DNA of 64,000 nt, taken from positions 45,980-109,979 of the forward strand of contig NZ_NIXO01000015.1 in NCBI RefSeq assembly GCF_002204795.1, read 5' to 3'. The translations under genes were made by a program, and so were the position numbers. Shown in pieces: positions 1 to 8,403 of the stretch. The stretch is from Pseudomonas sp. K2I15. GTDB lineage: Bacteria; Pseudomonadota; Gammaproteobacteria; Pseudomonadales; Pseudomonadaceae. Positions within the stretch are counted from its first letter, which is position 1. The number at the start of each line of letters is the position of its first letter. A model generated the notes under the pieces. It saw only the letters and a list, made by a program, of their open reading frames with translations. It had not been told where the DNA came from and did not search any database.

Positions 1-1
1 T

Positions 2-742
2 GAGCAGATCGACCAGCCGGGCAGTGAGCTGCCGTGCGACAACCCGCGTGGCAAGAACCAGGTGCAGTACCAATCGGTCGCGCTGATGGGCCTGTCGCAG
101 GAGCACACCCAGCAGTTACTCAAACAGGTGCCTGCGGTCTACCAGACGCAGATCAATGATGTGTTGCTCGCGGCGTTGAGCCGGGTGTTGTGCCGCTGGA
201 GCGGGCAGCCTTCGGTACTGATCCAGCTCGAAGGCCATGGCCGCGAAGACCTGGTCAAGGACATCGACCTGAGCCGCAGCCTGGGATGGTTTACCAGTAT
301 GTTCCCGGTGCGCCTGGCACCCGGTGCCGGGGCTGATATCGGGGCCTCGGTGCGTGCAGTGCAGCGGCAATTGGCGGGCGTACCGAACAAAGGCCTGGGC
401 TATGGAATACTGCGTCACATGAGCGGTGGGCAAATGGCCGATACCTTGCGCCTTGCACCGCAGGCGCGTGTCACCTTCAACTACCTGGGGCAGTTCGACC
501 AGAGCTTCGATGACAAGGCGATGTTGGTGCCGGCTCAGGAGAGCTATGGCAGTTGCTACAGCCCGCAGGCGGCGCTGGGCAATTGGCTGGAAGTGGTGGG
601 GCAGGTGTATGACGGACGCCTGGCGATGCGCTGTATCTTCAGCACGCGCCGCTACCGTGCCGAAACCGTTGAACAGTTGATGCGTGAGTACCAGGCCGAA
701 CTGGAGGCGCTGATCGAGCATTGCGTGGCACAAGCGGCTTAA
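2..742 (+). CDS. Non-ribosomal peptide synthetase, 3' end (terminal epimerization domain)
   Basis: The reading frame is open from the left edge, so this is the C-terminal end of a larger synthetase, probably one of the pyoverdine peptide synthetases given the fpvA-pvdE-pvdO order that follows. The visible part is an epimerization domain: DVLLAAL (E3), EGHGRE (E4), RSLGWFTSMFPVRL (E5), PNKGLGYG (E6) and FNYLGQF (E7) occur in order. The chain stops about 90 residues after FNYLGQ with no carrier or thioesterase domain. An NRPS ending in an E domain converts its last residue to the D form and passes it to another synthetase, so the TE-bearing terminal NRPS should lie elsewhere. Which pvd synthetase this is (pvdI, pvdJ or another) cannot be told from the fragment. 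Confidence 0.9.
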   Translation, partial: EQIDQPGSELPCDNPRGKNQVQYQSVALMGLSQEHTQQLLKQVPAVYQTQINDVLLAALSRVLCRWSGQPSVLIQLEGHGREDLVKDIDLSRSLGWFTSMFPVRLAPGAGADIGASVRAVQRQLAGVPNKGLGYGILRHMSGGQMADTLRLAPQARVTFNYLGQFDQSFDDKAMLVPAQESYGSCYSPQAALGNWLEVVGQVYDGRLAMRCIFSTRRYRAETVEQLMREYQAELEALIEHCVAQAA

Positions 743-768
743 GGATTGAGGCCGATCCAACGTTATAC

Positions 769-795
769 AAAGAGGGGCCCTTGCGGCTCCTCTTT
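769..795 (+). terminator. Possible intrinsic terminator after the NRPS
   Basis: An AAAGAGG...CCTCTTT inverted repeat lies 27 bases after the NRPS stop. The stem is about 10 bp with one mismatch and is followed by a loose T-rich stretch. The next start codon is only about 30 bases on, so it may attenuate rather than fully end transcription. Confidence 0.5.
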
Positions 796-826
796 CGTCT
801 GTGGCTTTTTCATAAGGAAACCTGCG

Positions 827-1789
827 ATGTCCTTGCATCCGGAACTCAATGCCTTCCTCGACCTGGCGCAAGAAAGCCAGGCGGACGGCCCTGGGCCGTT
901 TCACCTGTCAACGCCTGCCCAGGCCCGTGAGGCGTTCGAGCGCACCACCGCGCAACTGCGCTGGGAGGCACCTGCGCAGGTGCGCTGTAGCGCCATCGAA
1001 TTCACGGCACGCGATGGCTCGACGCTGGCGTTGCGTGTGTACCGTCCTGCTGCCGTTTCGGCGCAGAGCCTGCCGGTACTCGTGTACTTTCATGGCGGTG
1101 GCTATGTGGTCGGCAGCCTGGAGTCTCATGACGGGGTGTGCCGCGAGTTCTGCGCCAGAACCCCGTGTGCGGTGGTTTCAGTGGGTTATCGACTGGCACC
1201 GGAGCACAGGTTCCCGACGCCGCTGAACGATGGCGCCGATGCCCTGGCCTGGCTGGCCGATAACGCCGCAGGCGAAGGCCTGGACATCACCCGCGTGGCT
1301 TTCGGTGGCGACAGTGTGGGGGCCACACTGGCGACGGTACTGGCGTTGCAGTCGGTGCTTGAGCCCGCGACACTGGCAATCAAACCCTGCTGGCAACTGC
1401 TGTGCTATCCGGTGACGGACGCTTCCACCAATAGCCCGTCGACCGAGTTGTTCGGCGAGGGGTATCTGCTGGAGAGCGAGACACTTGAATGGTTCTACCG
1501 GCATTACGCCCGGGAGGCGGCGGATCGTCTTGACTGGCGCTTCTCGCCATTGCTGGCGCCGGGTTACCAGGGAATGCCACCGGCGTTGATTGCGTTGGCC
1601 GGTCATGACCCGCTGCTGGATGAAGGCCGTGCCTACGCCCGACGTTTGCAGGATCAGGGGGTGGCGGTGGAGGTGATCGAGTACGCCGGGTTGATTCACG
1701 ACTTCCTGCGCTTGCAGAGCGTGGTGCCGGATATCGACGGGGTGTACGGTCAATTGACCCAGGCATTGCGAACCGCGCTGACAGCTTGA
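827..1789 (+). CDS. Alpha/beta hydrolase of the hormone-sensitive lipase (HSL) family
   Basis: A 320-residue cytoplasmic-type hydrolase; no signal peptide is seen. Motifs are the HSL oxyanion-hole motif FHGGGYVVGS, the nucleophile elbow GGDSVGA (Ser), a probable catalytic Asp in GHDPLLDEG and a His in GLIHDF near the C-terminus. The ATG at 827 is chosen because AAGGAAA lies just upstream; the frame is open further 5'. It follows the NRPS in the same direction and ends tail-to-tail with fpvA. HSL-family members hydrolyse short-chain esters or lactones. A role with pyoverdine or its precursors is inferred only from location. It is not a typical NRPS type I or II thioesterase. Confidence 0.8.
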   Translation: MSLHPELNAFLDLAQESQADGPGPFHLSTPAQAREAFERTTAQLRWEAPAQVRCSAIEFTARDGSTLALRVYRPAAVSAQSLPVLVYFHGGGYVVGSLESHDGVCREFCARTPCAVVSVGYRLAPEHRFPTPLNDGADALAWLADNAAGEGLDITRVAFGGDSVGATLATVLALQSVLEPATLAIKPCWQLLCYPVTDASTNSPSTELFGEGYLLESETLEWFYRHYAREAADRLDWRFSPLLAPGYQGMPPALIALAGHDPLLDEGRAYARRLQDQGVAVEVIEYAGLIHDFLRLQSVVPDIDGVYGQLTQALRTALTA

Positions 1790-1799
1790 GAGCAGGCAC

Positions 1800-1828
1800 A
1801 AAAAAACCGGGCCAGGCCCGGTTTTTTT
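1800..1828. terminator. Bidirectional intrinsic terminator between the hydrolase gene and fpvA
   Basis: A perfect AACCGGGCC/GGCCCGGTT-type stem is flanked by an A-run on the left and a T-run on the right, so it can serve the plus-strand hydrolase gene and the minus-strand fpvA gene. It lies between the two convergent stop codons. Confidence 0.92.
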
Positions 1829-1839
1829 GTGGGTGCTGC

Positions 1840-4314
1840 TTAGAAGTTGTACGTCACGTCAACCGAGGCGACACGCTCCTGGCCGTAGTAGCAGCCGAAC
1901 GAATAGTTGCAGTGGGACACGTACTCGCGGTTAAACACGTTTTGCACGTTCAGGCTGGTCTCCACGCCGCGCAGGCTTGGCGATACTTTGCTCAGGTCGT
2001 AGCTGACGGTGGTGTCATAGACCACGAAGCCCGGGATCTCGAACGAGTTGGCTGCGTCACCCGGCTTGGGGCCGGTGTAGCGGGCGCCGGCACCGAAGGT
2101 CAGGCCATTGAGCACGGCTTGGGTGAAGTGGTAGTCAACCCACAGCGAGGCTGAAACCGGCGCTTGTTGCTCGGTGCGGTTGCCGGTGTTGCCGTAGTTG
2201 TTCTTGATGTAGAACGCATCCAAGTAGGAAGCGGCGGCCAGTACGTCGACGTTGGCAATCGACGATTTGACTTCCAGTTCAACACCACGGGAGCGCACCT
2301 GGCCCTGCTGGACCGAGTACTGTGTGTATTCGTTATCCTGGCTCAGCACGTTTTTCTGTTTGATCTGGTACACGGAAGCGGTGATCAGGGTCTTCTCGAA
2401 CGGCTGGTATTTCACACCCACTTCGTACTGTTCGCCTTCGGTCGGCGCGAAGGCCTTGCCACCACGCTCGGGCGCGGTGGTGCCGACGGTCGGCAGGAAG
2501 GATTCGGAGTAGCTGACGTATGGCGCCAGTCCGAAGTCGGTGACATAGGTCAGGCCGACACGGCCAGTGAACTTGTTGTCACGCTGTTCGGTGATGGAGT
2601 TTGCAATCAGGTCCTTGTTTTCCACTTCGGCCCAGTCCTGGCGGCCACCAACGGTCAGGATCCACTTGTCCAGTTTGATCTGGTCCTGCAGGTAGACGCC
2701 GGTCTGGCGCACGGTGTTGTCCCACTTGGTGGTTTTCTCTGGGGTCACGCTGCTGGTGTCGTAGTTGTTGTTTTCGCCGTAGAGGTTGATCGGCAGCACG
2801 TTGTAGGAGTTGTAGCCGGTGTATTTGCGGTTGAAGTTGCGATAGTCCAGGCCGACCAGAGTGGTGTGCTCAAGCGCGCCGGTGTTGAATTTGTATTCCA
2901 GGTTGTTATCGATGGTGTAAGCGGTGTTGTGCTGGCGCCAGTCGAGTTTGACGCGATTGGCCTGGGTCTGGTCGACCGCGCCGGTGACTGCGTCGGTGAC
3001 GAAGCTGCGCAGGTAGAAGCCTTTGTAGTCGTCGCGCACGTCGGTGTAGCGGGCGGTGGAGCGACCTTTCAGGTTGTCGCTGAAGCTGTGGGTCAAATCG
3101 TAGCCCAGGATGAACTGGTCACGTTTGTAGTCGTTGTATTTCGAGTCGCCGGAGAAGAAATTGCGGTCGATGCGCTTGCCGTTGGGGCCACGCTCCAGAG
3201 AGCCGATCATCGGCAGCGCCTGATAGTCTTCCAGCCCCCGGTCCCGCTGGATTTGCGCCAGTACGGTCAGGGAGGTGTCGTCGTTCGGGGCCCAGGTCAG
3301 GCTTGGCGCCAGCAGCATGCGTTCACTGTGGGTGTGATCGACCTGCTGGTTGCCTTTCTTCGCGACGCCGACGATGCGATAGCTGAACTCTTTCTGCTCG
3401 TCGAGCGGGCCGCTGGTGTCGAATGCGCCGTTGACCCGGTTGTAGCTGCCGGCACCGATCTTGACTTCAGTGCGTTGTTCCGTGGTCGGTCGCTTGGAGA
3501 CCATGTTGATCAGGCCACCTGGCTGGTTCTGGCCAAAGAGCACCGACGACGGGCCTTTGAGCACTTCGATGCGCTCCAGGGTGTACGGGTCTATCTGCGG
3601 AGCGCCGCCCAGGCTGCCGGCATAGGGCAGGTAAGCGCCGTCCAGGTACAACTGGGTAGGGGCGAAGCCACGGCTGGTGATTTCGTCAGCGATCGCGTTG
3701 CGGTCGGTGAAGCCGCCAGTGTTCAGGCCGGGCGTGTAGCGCAAGGCTTGGGTCAAGTTCAGTGCGCCCTGGGTCTCGATCTGTTTGGCGGTGACCACGT
3801 TGATGGTTTGCGGGATTTCCAGGATGGGCGTATCAGTCTTGGTGCCGGTGGCGCTGCGGGTGGCGACGTAACCGTCCACGGGGCCGTAGGCCGATTCAAC
3901 AGCCCGGCCGCTGATAGTAGTGGCACCCAGTTCCAGCGAGTCGCCCGTTGCCCTGGCACGTACGGTGACGGTGTTGTCTTGAACAGTGAACACTGCGCCG
4001 GTCCCCACCAGCATCAGCGATAACGCCTGTTCAGACGAAAACCGGCCGCTCACCGGTTGGCTGCGCTGGCCCTTTACATCATCGGCGCTGTACAGCACTT
4101 GCATGTTCGACTGGGTGCCCAGTGCCTGCAGTGCGCTTGCCAGCGATTGTGCCGGGATATTGAAGCTGATCTCCTGGGCCTGAACCTGCGCACTGAACGG
4201 CAACGCCAGCGCCATGCTGAACGCGGTGGCGCTGAAGCCCGGCTGCAGCATACGACGCATGAACAAGGCCTTGGTAAAACGTGGAATCCCCGCAATTGCT
4301 GACATTGTGCTCAC
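1840..4314 (-). CDS. fpvA: Ferripyoverdine TonB-dependent receptor with signalling domain (FpvA type)
   Basis: An 824-residue outer-membrane receptor. A signal sequence ending near SAQVQAQ is followed by an N-terminal STN (secretin/TonB short N-terminal) domain starting at EISFNIPAQSLASALQALG. Then come a TonB-box/plug region (LEIPQTINVV; LYLDGAYLPY; LFGQNQPGGLINMVSKRP) and a beta-barrel ending in the aromatic terminus VDVTYNF. Plug-barrel receptors with an STN domain import a siderophore and signal to an anti-sigma/ECF sigma pair. Position beside pvdE and the NRPS, and an fpvI-like sigma gene 12 kb away, support FpvA. It lacks a PvdS box upstream, which fits FpvI control. The exact pyoverdine recognised cannot be inferred. 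Confidence 0.93.
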   Translation of the reverse strand: MSTMSAIAGIPRFTKALFMRRMLQPGFSATAFSMALALPFSAQVQAQEISFNIPAQSLASALQALGTQSNMQVLYSADDVKGQRSQPVSGRFSSEQALSLMLVGTGAVFTVQDNTVTVRARATGDSLELGATTISGRAVESAYGPVDGYVATRSATGTKTDTPILEIPQTINVVTAKQIETQGALNLTQALRYTPGLNTGGFTDRNAIADEITSRGFAPTQLYLDGAYLPYAGSLGGAPQIDPYTLERIEVLKGPSSVLFGQNQPGGLINMVSKRPTTEQRTEVKIGAGSYNRVNGAFDTSGPLDEQKEFSYRIVGVAKKGNQQVDHTHSERMLLAPSLTWAPNDDTSLTVLAQIQRDRGLEDYQALPMIGSLERGPNGKRIDRNFFSGDSKYNDYKRDQFILGYDLTHSFSDNLKGRSTARYTDVRDDYKGFYLRSFVTDAVTGAVDQTQANRVKLDWRQHNTAYTIDNNLEYKFNTGALEHTTLVGLDYRNFNRKYTGYNSYNVLPINLYGENNNYDTSSVTPEKTTKWDNTVRQTGVYLQDQIKLDKWILTVGGRQDWAEVENKDLIANSITEQRDNKFTGRVGLTYVTDFGLAPYVSYSESFLPTVGTTAPERGGKAFAPTEGEQYEVGVKYQPFEKTLITASVYQIKQKNVLSQDNEYTQYSVQQGQVRSRGVELEVKSSIANVDVLAAASYLDAFYIKNNYGNTGNRTEQQAPVSASLWVDYHFTQAVLNGLTFGAGARYTGPKPGDAANSFEIPGFVVYDTTVSYDLSKVSPSLRGVETSLNVQNVFNREYVSHCNYSFGCYYGQERVASVDVTYNF

Positions 4315-4404
4315 TCTTACTGGTTTTAATGGTTGCGTAGTTGTTATCGATTCTTAGTTAGACGCACGAGGCTGCAAAAACCAGAATGAGAATCGAACTT
4401 ATTC
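4315..4404 (-). promoter_or_regulatory. fpvA upstream region with weak Fur-like sequence, no PvdS box
   Basis: The gap between fpvA and pvdE must carry the fpvA promoter. No TAAAT-N16-CGT box occurs on the minus strand here, unlike the other pvd promoters in the window. GAATGAGAAT...CTTATTC at about 4384-4404 partly resembles a Fur site but is a poor palindrome. FpvI-dependent transcription is inferred, not demonstrated. Confidence 0.35.
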
Positions 4405-6052
4405 ATGCCGGTTGAAGTTCGGTGACCACTTTTCCGGCTTCCATGCGAACCAGTTGATCGGCGATGTCGAAGTAACGATCGTCGTGGGAAATCACGATGA
4501 TGGTTTTGCCCAGGCGCTTCAGATCCGGCAGCAACTCTGTGTAGAAAATTCGCCGGAACGTCGGGTCCTGGTCTGCGGCCCATTCGTCAAACACCAGCAC
4601 CGGGCGCTCCTCCAGCCATGCATTGACCAGCGCCAGGCGCTTGCGCTGGCCGGTGGACAGGTCGGTTGTGGTGAACGAACCGTCACGCACGCTGACCTTG
4701 TGGCCGATCTCCAGGCGTTGCAGGTACTGGTTGGCATCTTCGGGAATATGCGTGTCGCCTTGCACCACATCGTCGAACAGGTAGTAGTCAGCGAAGATCG
4801 TGGTGAACAACTGGCGATAGTCGTCACGGGTCACTGCGGTCACGGCCTGGCCGTTGAGGCGGATCTCCCCCTGCTGCGGCGCGTACAGGCCAAGCAGCAG
4901 CTTGATCAGGGTGGTTTTGCCGCAACCGTTTTCGCCGACAATGAAGATGATGTCGCCTTGCTCGATCTTCAGGTTTACCGGCCCCAGGCGAAACGGTGCG
5001 CTGCCTTCGGTGGGGGGGAAGCTGTAGGCGACGTCAGTCAGTTCCAAGCTGTGCACCGGCGTGCTTTTGTTGCCTTGGTCGCTGAGCAGCAGGTGGGGCT
5101 CGGGCGAGGAAAACTGTTCCGACAAGGCTGCAATGCGGCGCAAGGCTATCTGCGCGCGGCTGACGATTGGCAGAGTGCCGATCAGGTGCTCCAGCGGACC
5201 TTTCATGTACAACAGCACCAGCACAAAGCCGCTCATCACTGATTTGTCTGCACTCGGCCACAATGATTGCAGCGCGAGCGCCAGGCCGATCACCACGAAA
5301 AACAACATGGAGCCGAGGGTCTTGGCGACGACGAAAATATTCACCGAACGGATCTGCGTGTCGCAGATTTTGTCGGCAGTGTTTTCTATGCCTGAGACAA
5401 ACATGCGGTGCCGGCGTGGACGATGGATACGCAACTCCTTGGCGCCCTCGGCGATGGAGTTGTAGTGTTTTTGCAGTTCGTCTTCGGCGTCGCGGGCCTC
5501 CATGAATCCTTTGATTCCGCGGCCCCGGGCAATGTACTGGACGACTGTACCGATGATGATCGCGACCACCATGATCAGGAACATCGGCCATGACAGCATC
5601 GCCAGGTAACCCATGCAGCCAAGGGTGACGGTCAGGGAAATGGCCAGCGGCGCGAAGGCGAATGCGAAATCGCTGATGGTGTCGACGTCGTGGGTGAGTA
5701 CCGGGATCAGGCGGTGGCTGCGGTAGCGCTCGATCTGTTCGATCGGCGCCGACAGGACTTTTTCCCCAAGCTCCTTGCGCAGCCGGGCGATGATCTTTTG
5801 CCCCACATAATTGGTGCCGATATCGGAAAAGATCGAACTGACCAGTGCCAGCAGGCAGAGGCCGGCGAAGGCGCCGACCACAGTGTTGGTCAGGCCGCTG
5901 TCGGCGTGCAGCACAGTATTGATGGTCGCCAGCAATACCGTGACGCTGAGGCCACCGACCATGCCAAGCAGGATGGAGCCGACGACAATCAGCCGAAAGG
6001 GTTTGAGCAGGGTGAACAATTCATTGATCACCCCACGTGTTGGTTTGCTCAT
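4403..6052 (-). CDS. pvdE: Pyoverdine precursor (ferribactin) ABC exporter PvdE
   Basis: A 549-residue cyclic-peptide-exporter type ABC transporter with fused membrane and ATPase domains. About six hydrophobic segments fill the first ~320 residues. The ATPase carries Walker A GENGCGKTT, signature LSTGQRKRLAL, Walker B RPVLVFDEWAADQDP and a switch His in VISHDDR. PvdE moves acylated ferribactin from cytoplasm to periplasm, where PvdN, PvdO, PvdM and PvdP act. The start at MSKPTRGV (6052) is chosen over a 30-residue upstream extension because the PvdS box at 6154-6177 and the family length fit it. In PAO1, pvdF lies between pvdE and pvdO; here there is no gene between them. Confidence 0.95.
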   Translation of the reverse strand: MSKPTRGVINELFTLLKPFRLIVVGSILLGMVGGLSVTVLLATINTVLHADSGLTNTVVGAFAGLCLLALVSSIFSDIGTNYVGQKIIARLRKELGEKVLSAPIEQIERYRSHRLIPVLTHDVDTISDFAFAFAPLAISLTVTLGCMGYLAMLSWPMFLIMVVAIIIGTVVQYIARGRGIKGFMEARDAEDELQKHYNSIAEGAKELRIHRPRRHRMFVSGIENTADKICDTQIRSVNIFVVAKTLGSMLFFVVIGLALALQSLWPSADKSVMSGFVLVLLYMKGPLEHLIGTLPIVSRAQIALRRIAALSEQFSSPEPHLLLSDQGNKSTPVHSLELTDVAYSFPPTEGSAPFRLGPVNLKIEQGDIIFIVGENGCGKTTLIKLLLGLYAPQQGEIRLNGQAVTAVTRDDYRQLFTTIFADYYLFDDVVQGDTHIPEDANQYLQRLEIGHKVSVRDGSFTTTDLSTGQRKRLALVNAWLEERPVLVFDEWAADQDPTFRRIFYTELLPDLKRLGKTIIVISHDDRYFDIADQLVRMEAGKVVTELQPA

Positions 6053-6153
6053 GGAGGTTCCCTGCTTGAAGAGCGGCCGGGCGCGGCCTGGGTGGCATAG
6101 AGGGCGGTGGTGCGCCGCAGTGCATTGCACGGCGGGTCGCACACACCTGTAAA

Positions 6154-6177
6154 ACGACTGGGAGGAGGGTTAATTTA
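6154..6177 (-). promoter_or_regulatory. PvdS iron-starvation box before pvdE
   Basis: On the minus strand the sequence reads TAAAT, 16 bases, CGT, an exact match to the iron-starvation box recognised by the ECF sigma factor PvdS. It lies about 100 bp before the pvdE start and after the pvdO stop, so pvdE has its own promoter. Confidence 0.88.
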
Positions 6178-6191
6178 GATGGCTGGCCGCC

Positions 6192-7067
6192 TTACAGATC
6201 CCGCACGACGCGAAAGCCGATCCAGTCGCCACGGTTGTCTGGTATCAGCGCGTTGCGGTTGCCGGAGCGGGAGAACACGGGCGCTTCGCCCCAGTCGTTG
6301 CCGCGGATGCGCCTGAATTCGCATTTGCCGGTCAGCCAGGCGCTGCCGTCGCCTGGGGCGCCGACGTAATCGTCGTTGTAGCAATCGGCGGTCCATTCGT
6401 AGACGTTGCCGTGCATGTCGTACATACCGAAGGCGTTGGGCGGGTAGCTGCCCACCGGGGACGAATAGCTGTAGCCGTCCGCCGGGCCGTAGGTATTGGC
6501 ATGCAGGGCGATGCTGTAGCCCTTGCCCTCATCGAACGGGAAGGGGAACGGGCCGGTGGAGCCGGCACGGGCGGCGTATTCGCGCTGGGCTTCACTGACC
6601 ATTTGGTAGTGATGGCCGGTTTTCTTCGACAACCACGCGACGTAGCTCTGCACATCCTCAAAGTCCATGCATACGGCAGGTTGGCGCGGCCCTTGTAGAT
6701 AGCGTGGCTTGCTGGCGACACATTCACGGCCCGGTCGCTCATCGCCATTGGCGATCTTGACCCCGGACTGGCGTACATAGCTGTCCCACTCGCCGGCGGT
6801 GACCTGGAAGCGGCTCATGGCGAAGGGCTTGGCGAAGGTGACCGGGTGCATCGGGCCTTCGTCGGGCTCGCGGCCCACTTCGTCTTCGGGGGTGCCCATG
6901 GTGAACGTACCGGCGGGCAGCACGACCATTTCGGGGCAGTCCTTGCAGTCCTTGAACACTTTACCGGGTGCTGGCGTGGCGGCCTGCGCCAGGCCTGGCA
7001 GCAGGGCACCGCACAGTGTCGTCAGAATCAGTGCGGCCAGTGGTTTGAGGTGCGGGTGATGGTTCAT
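6192..7067 (-). CDS. pvdO: Pyoverdine maturation protein PvdO (FGE-sulfatase fold, periplasmic)
   Basis: A 291-residue protein with a signal peptide (cleavage near LAQA-ATP) and the formylglycine-generating-enzyme/sulfatase-modifying fold. Typical marks are MVVLPAGTFTMGTPEDE, HPVTFAKPFAMSRFQVT, WLSKKTGHHY, MYDMHGNVYEWTADC and the C-terminal GFRVVRDL. PvdO acts in the periplasm in completion of the pyoverdine chromophore (from dihydropyoverdine, in published models). It is the last gene of the pvdM-pvdN-pvdO unit, 31 bp after pvdN. This family alone would not give the function; the locus does. Confidence 0.93.
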   Translation of the reverse strand: MNHHPHLKPLAALILTTLCGALLPGLAQAATPAPGKVFKDCKDCPEMVVLPAGTFTMGTPEDEVGREPDEGPMHPVTFAKPFAMSRFQVTAGEWDSYVRQSGVKIANGDERPGRECVASKPRYLQGPRQPAVCMDFEDVQSYVAWLSKKTGHHYQMVSEAQREYAARAGSTGPFPFPFDEGKGYSIALHANTYGPADGYSYSSPVGSYPPNAFGMYDMHGNVYEWTADCYNDDYVGAPGDGSAWLTGKCEFRRIRGNDWGEAPVFSRSGNRNALIPDNRGDWIGFRVVRDL

Positions 7068-7098
7068 GGGAGCATCTCGATGAAAAGAAAAAGAGGTG

Positions 7099-8376
7099 TC
7101 ACAACCGTTGGCTCAGCAAGGTCATGAAGCGCTGGATCTCGGCCGATGTGTTGAGCAGGCCCGGGGAGGTACGAATCACCGGGCCGGCATCCCGATAGAC
7201 CGAGTCGATCACTACCCGGTTTTTCATCATGTAAGCCGCCACGTCGCGGCTGTCCTGGCCGTTGACCCGGAAGAAGGTAAAGCCCGCCGACAAATCGGAG
7301 CTGCGGGGTGTCACCAGCTCGATCTTCGAGTGCGCCAGCAATTGGGTTTTCAGTTCATCGTTGAGCTGATGGATGCGCGCCTGAACCTGCGGCTTACCCA
7401 GTTGCAGGTGCAGCTTGAACGCTTCGTCTGCGGCCCAGCGATGTTCGAAGGCGTGATAACCACCGGGTGTCATGGTGGTCGCGAAGTTGGTGTCTTCGGA
7501 GAAGGTCGGCACCATCGGTGTCACGTCGGTGTTCTGCTCCGAGCGGGCGCAAATGATCCCGGTGCCCCGTGGGCCGAACATCCACTTGTGGGTGCCGGCA
7601 ATGAAAAAGTCGCAATGCATCTGCGGGAAGTCGAGGTTCTCGACACCAAAGCCATGCACGCCATCGACCACGTAGAGGATGCGGTCCTTGTCGTCGCGGT
7701 GGCGGTTGTGTTCATCCACCAGCTTGCCGATCTCGCCGATCGGCAACTTGACGCCGCTGCCGGACTGCACCCAAGTCATGCCGAGCACGCGGGTGTTGGG
7801 ACGGATATTGCGCTCGATAGAGCCGAGCACTTCGTCGACGGATACCGAATGGGCGTTTTCGAATAATTTGATCTTGCGTACCTGCGTGCCTTGCTTGCGT
7901 ACCCGGAAATCGAGGCTGTAGGCGGTAGCGTAATGTTCGTGAACGGTGGTCAGGATCTCCTGGTCTGGCCGCACGTGGATGCCGCCGTAAATCATCGCCA
8001 GCCCTTCCGAGGTGCTGCCGGTCAGGGCGATCTGGCCAGGCCTGGCATTCAGGTAGCGGCCGGCCCATTCGCGCACCTGGCCTTCACGTTTCCAGGTCTC
8101 TTGCAGGTCCCAGTCCATGGCCAGGCCCGGGTTGCGGTCGATCTGTGCGCGGTAACGGTCAATCGCGTCGCGCACCGGTTTGGGGTGCGAGGCCACCAGG
8201 AAGTTGGAAAAGTGCAGGTAGTCCGGGTCCTGGGTGAACAGTTGGCGAAACCCTGCCCATGGGTCGCCAGGTGGTGCCGCATTGCCTGCCAGTGCCTGGG
8301 GGATGATGGCAGTGCCCAGCGGCAGGCTCGCGGCGAGAAGCCCGGCCTGCTTGAGAAATGTACGGCGGTCGGTCAT
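7099..8376 (-). CDS. pvdN: Periplasmic PLP-dependent enzyme PvdN (glutamate side-chain modification)
   Basis: A 425-residue class-V aminotransferase-like protein with a Tat-type leader (TDRRTFLKQAGLLAASLPLG). The PLP lysine is expected in FIAGTHKWMFGPRGTG. PvdN has been shown in P. fluorescens to convert the N-terminal glutamate side chain of (dihydro)pyoverdine to succinamide. It lies between pvdM (27 bp upstream) and pvdO (31 bp downstream) and shares their promoter. No ptaA-like aminotransferase, which would give the alpha-ketoglutarate form, is present in the window. Confidence 0.94.
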   Translation of the reverse strand: MTDRRTFLKQAGLLAASLPLGTAIIPQALAGNAAPPGDPWAGFRQLFTQDPDYLHFSNFLVASHPKPVRDAIDRYRAQIDRNPGLAMDWDLQETWKREGQVREWAGRYLNARPGQIALTGSTSEGLAMIYGGIHVRPDQEILTTVHEHYATAYSLDFRVRKQGTQVRKIKLFENAHSVSVDEVLGSIERNIRPNTRVLGMTWVQSGSGVKLPIGEIGKLVDEHNRHRDDKDRILYVVDGVHGFGVENLDFPQMHCDFFIAGTHKWMFGPRGTGIICARSEQNTDVTPMVPTFSEDTNFATTMTPGGYHAFEHRWAADEAFKLHLQLGKPQVQARIHQLNDELKTQLLAHSKIELVTPRSSDLSAGFTFFRVNGQDSRDVAAYMMKNRVVIDSVYRDAGPVIRTSPGLLNTSAEIQRFMTLLSQRL

Positions 8377-8403
8377 GAATTCACTTCATTCATTGGGGGT
8401 GGT

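Noticed and set aside
827..1789. The hydrolase as the missing NRPS thioesterase
   Set aside because: It has the HSL-type HGGG and GDSVG motifs, not the features of NRPS type I or II thioesterases, so it was not called a TE.
2164..4023. A 619-codon open frame on the plus strand opposite fpvA
   Set aside because: It is the antisense shadow of a clear TonB receptor gene. The product is rich in Val/Gln/Gly/Asp without domain motifs, as expected from reading high-GC DNA backwards.
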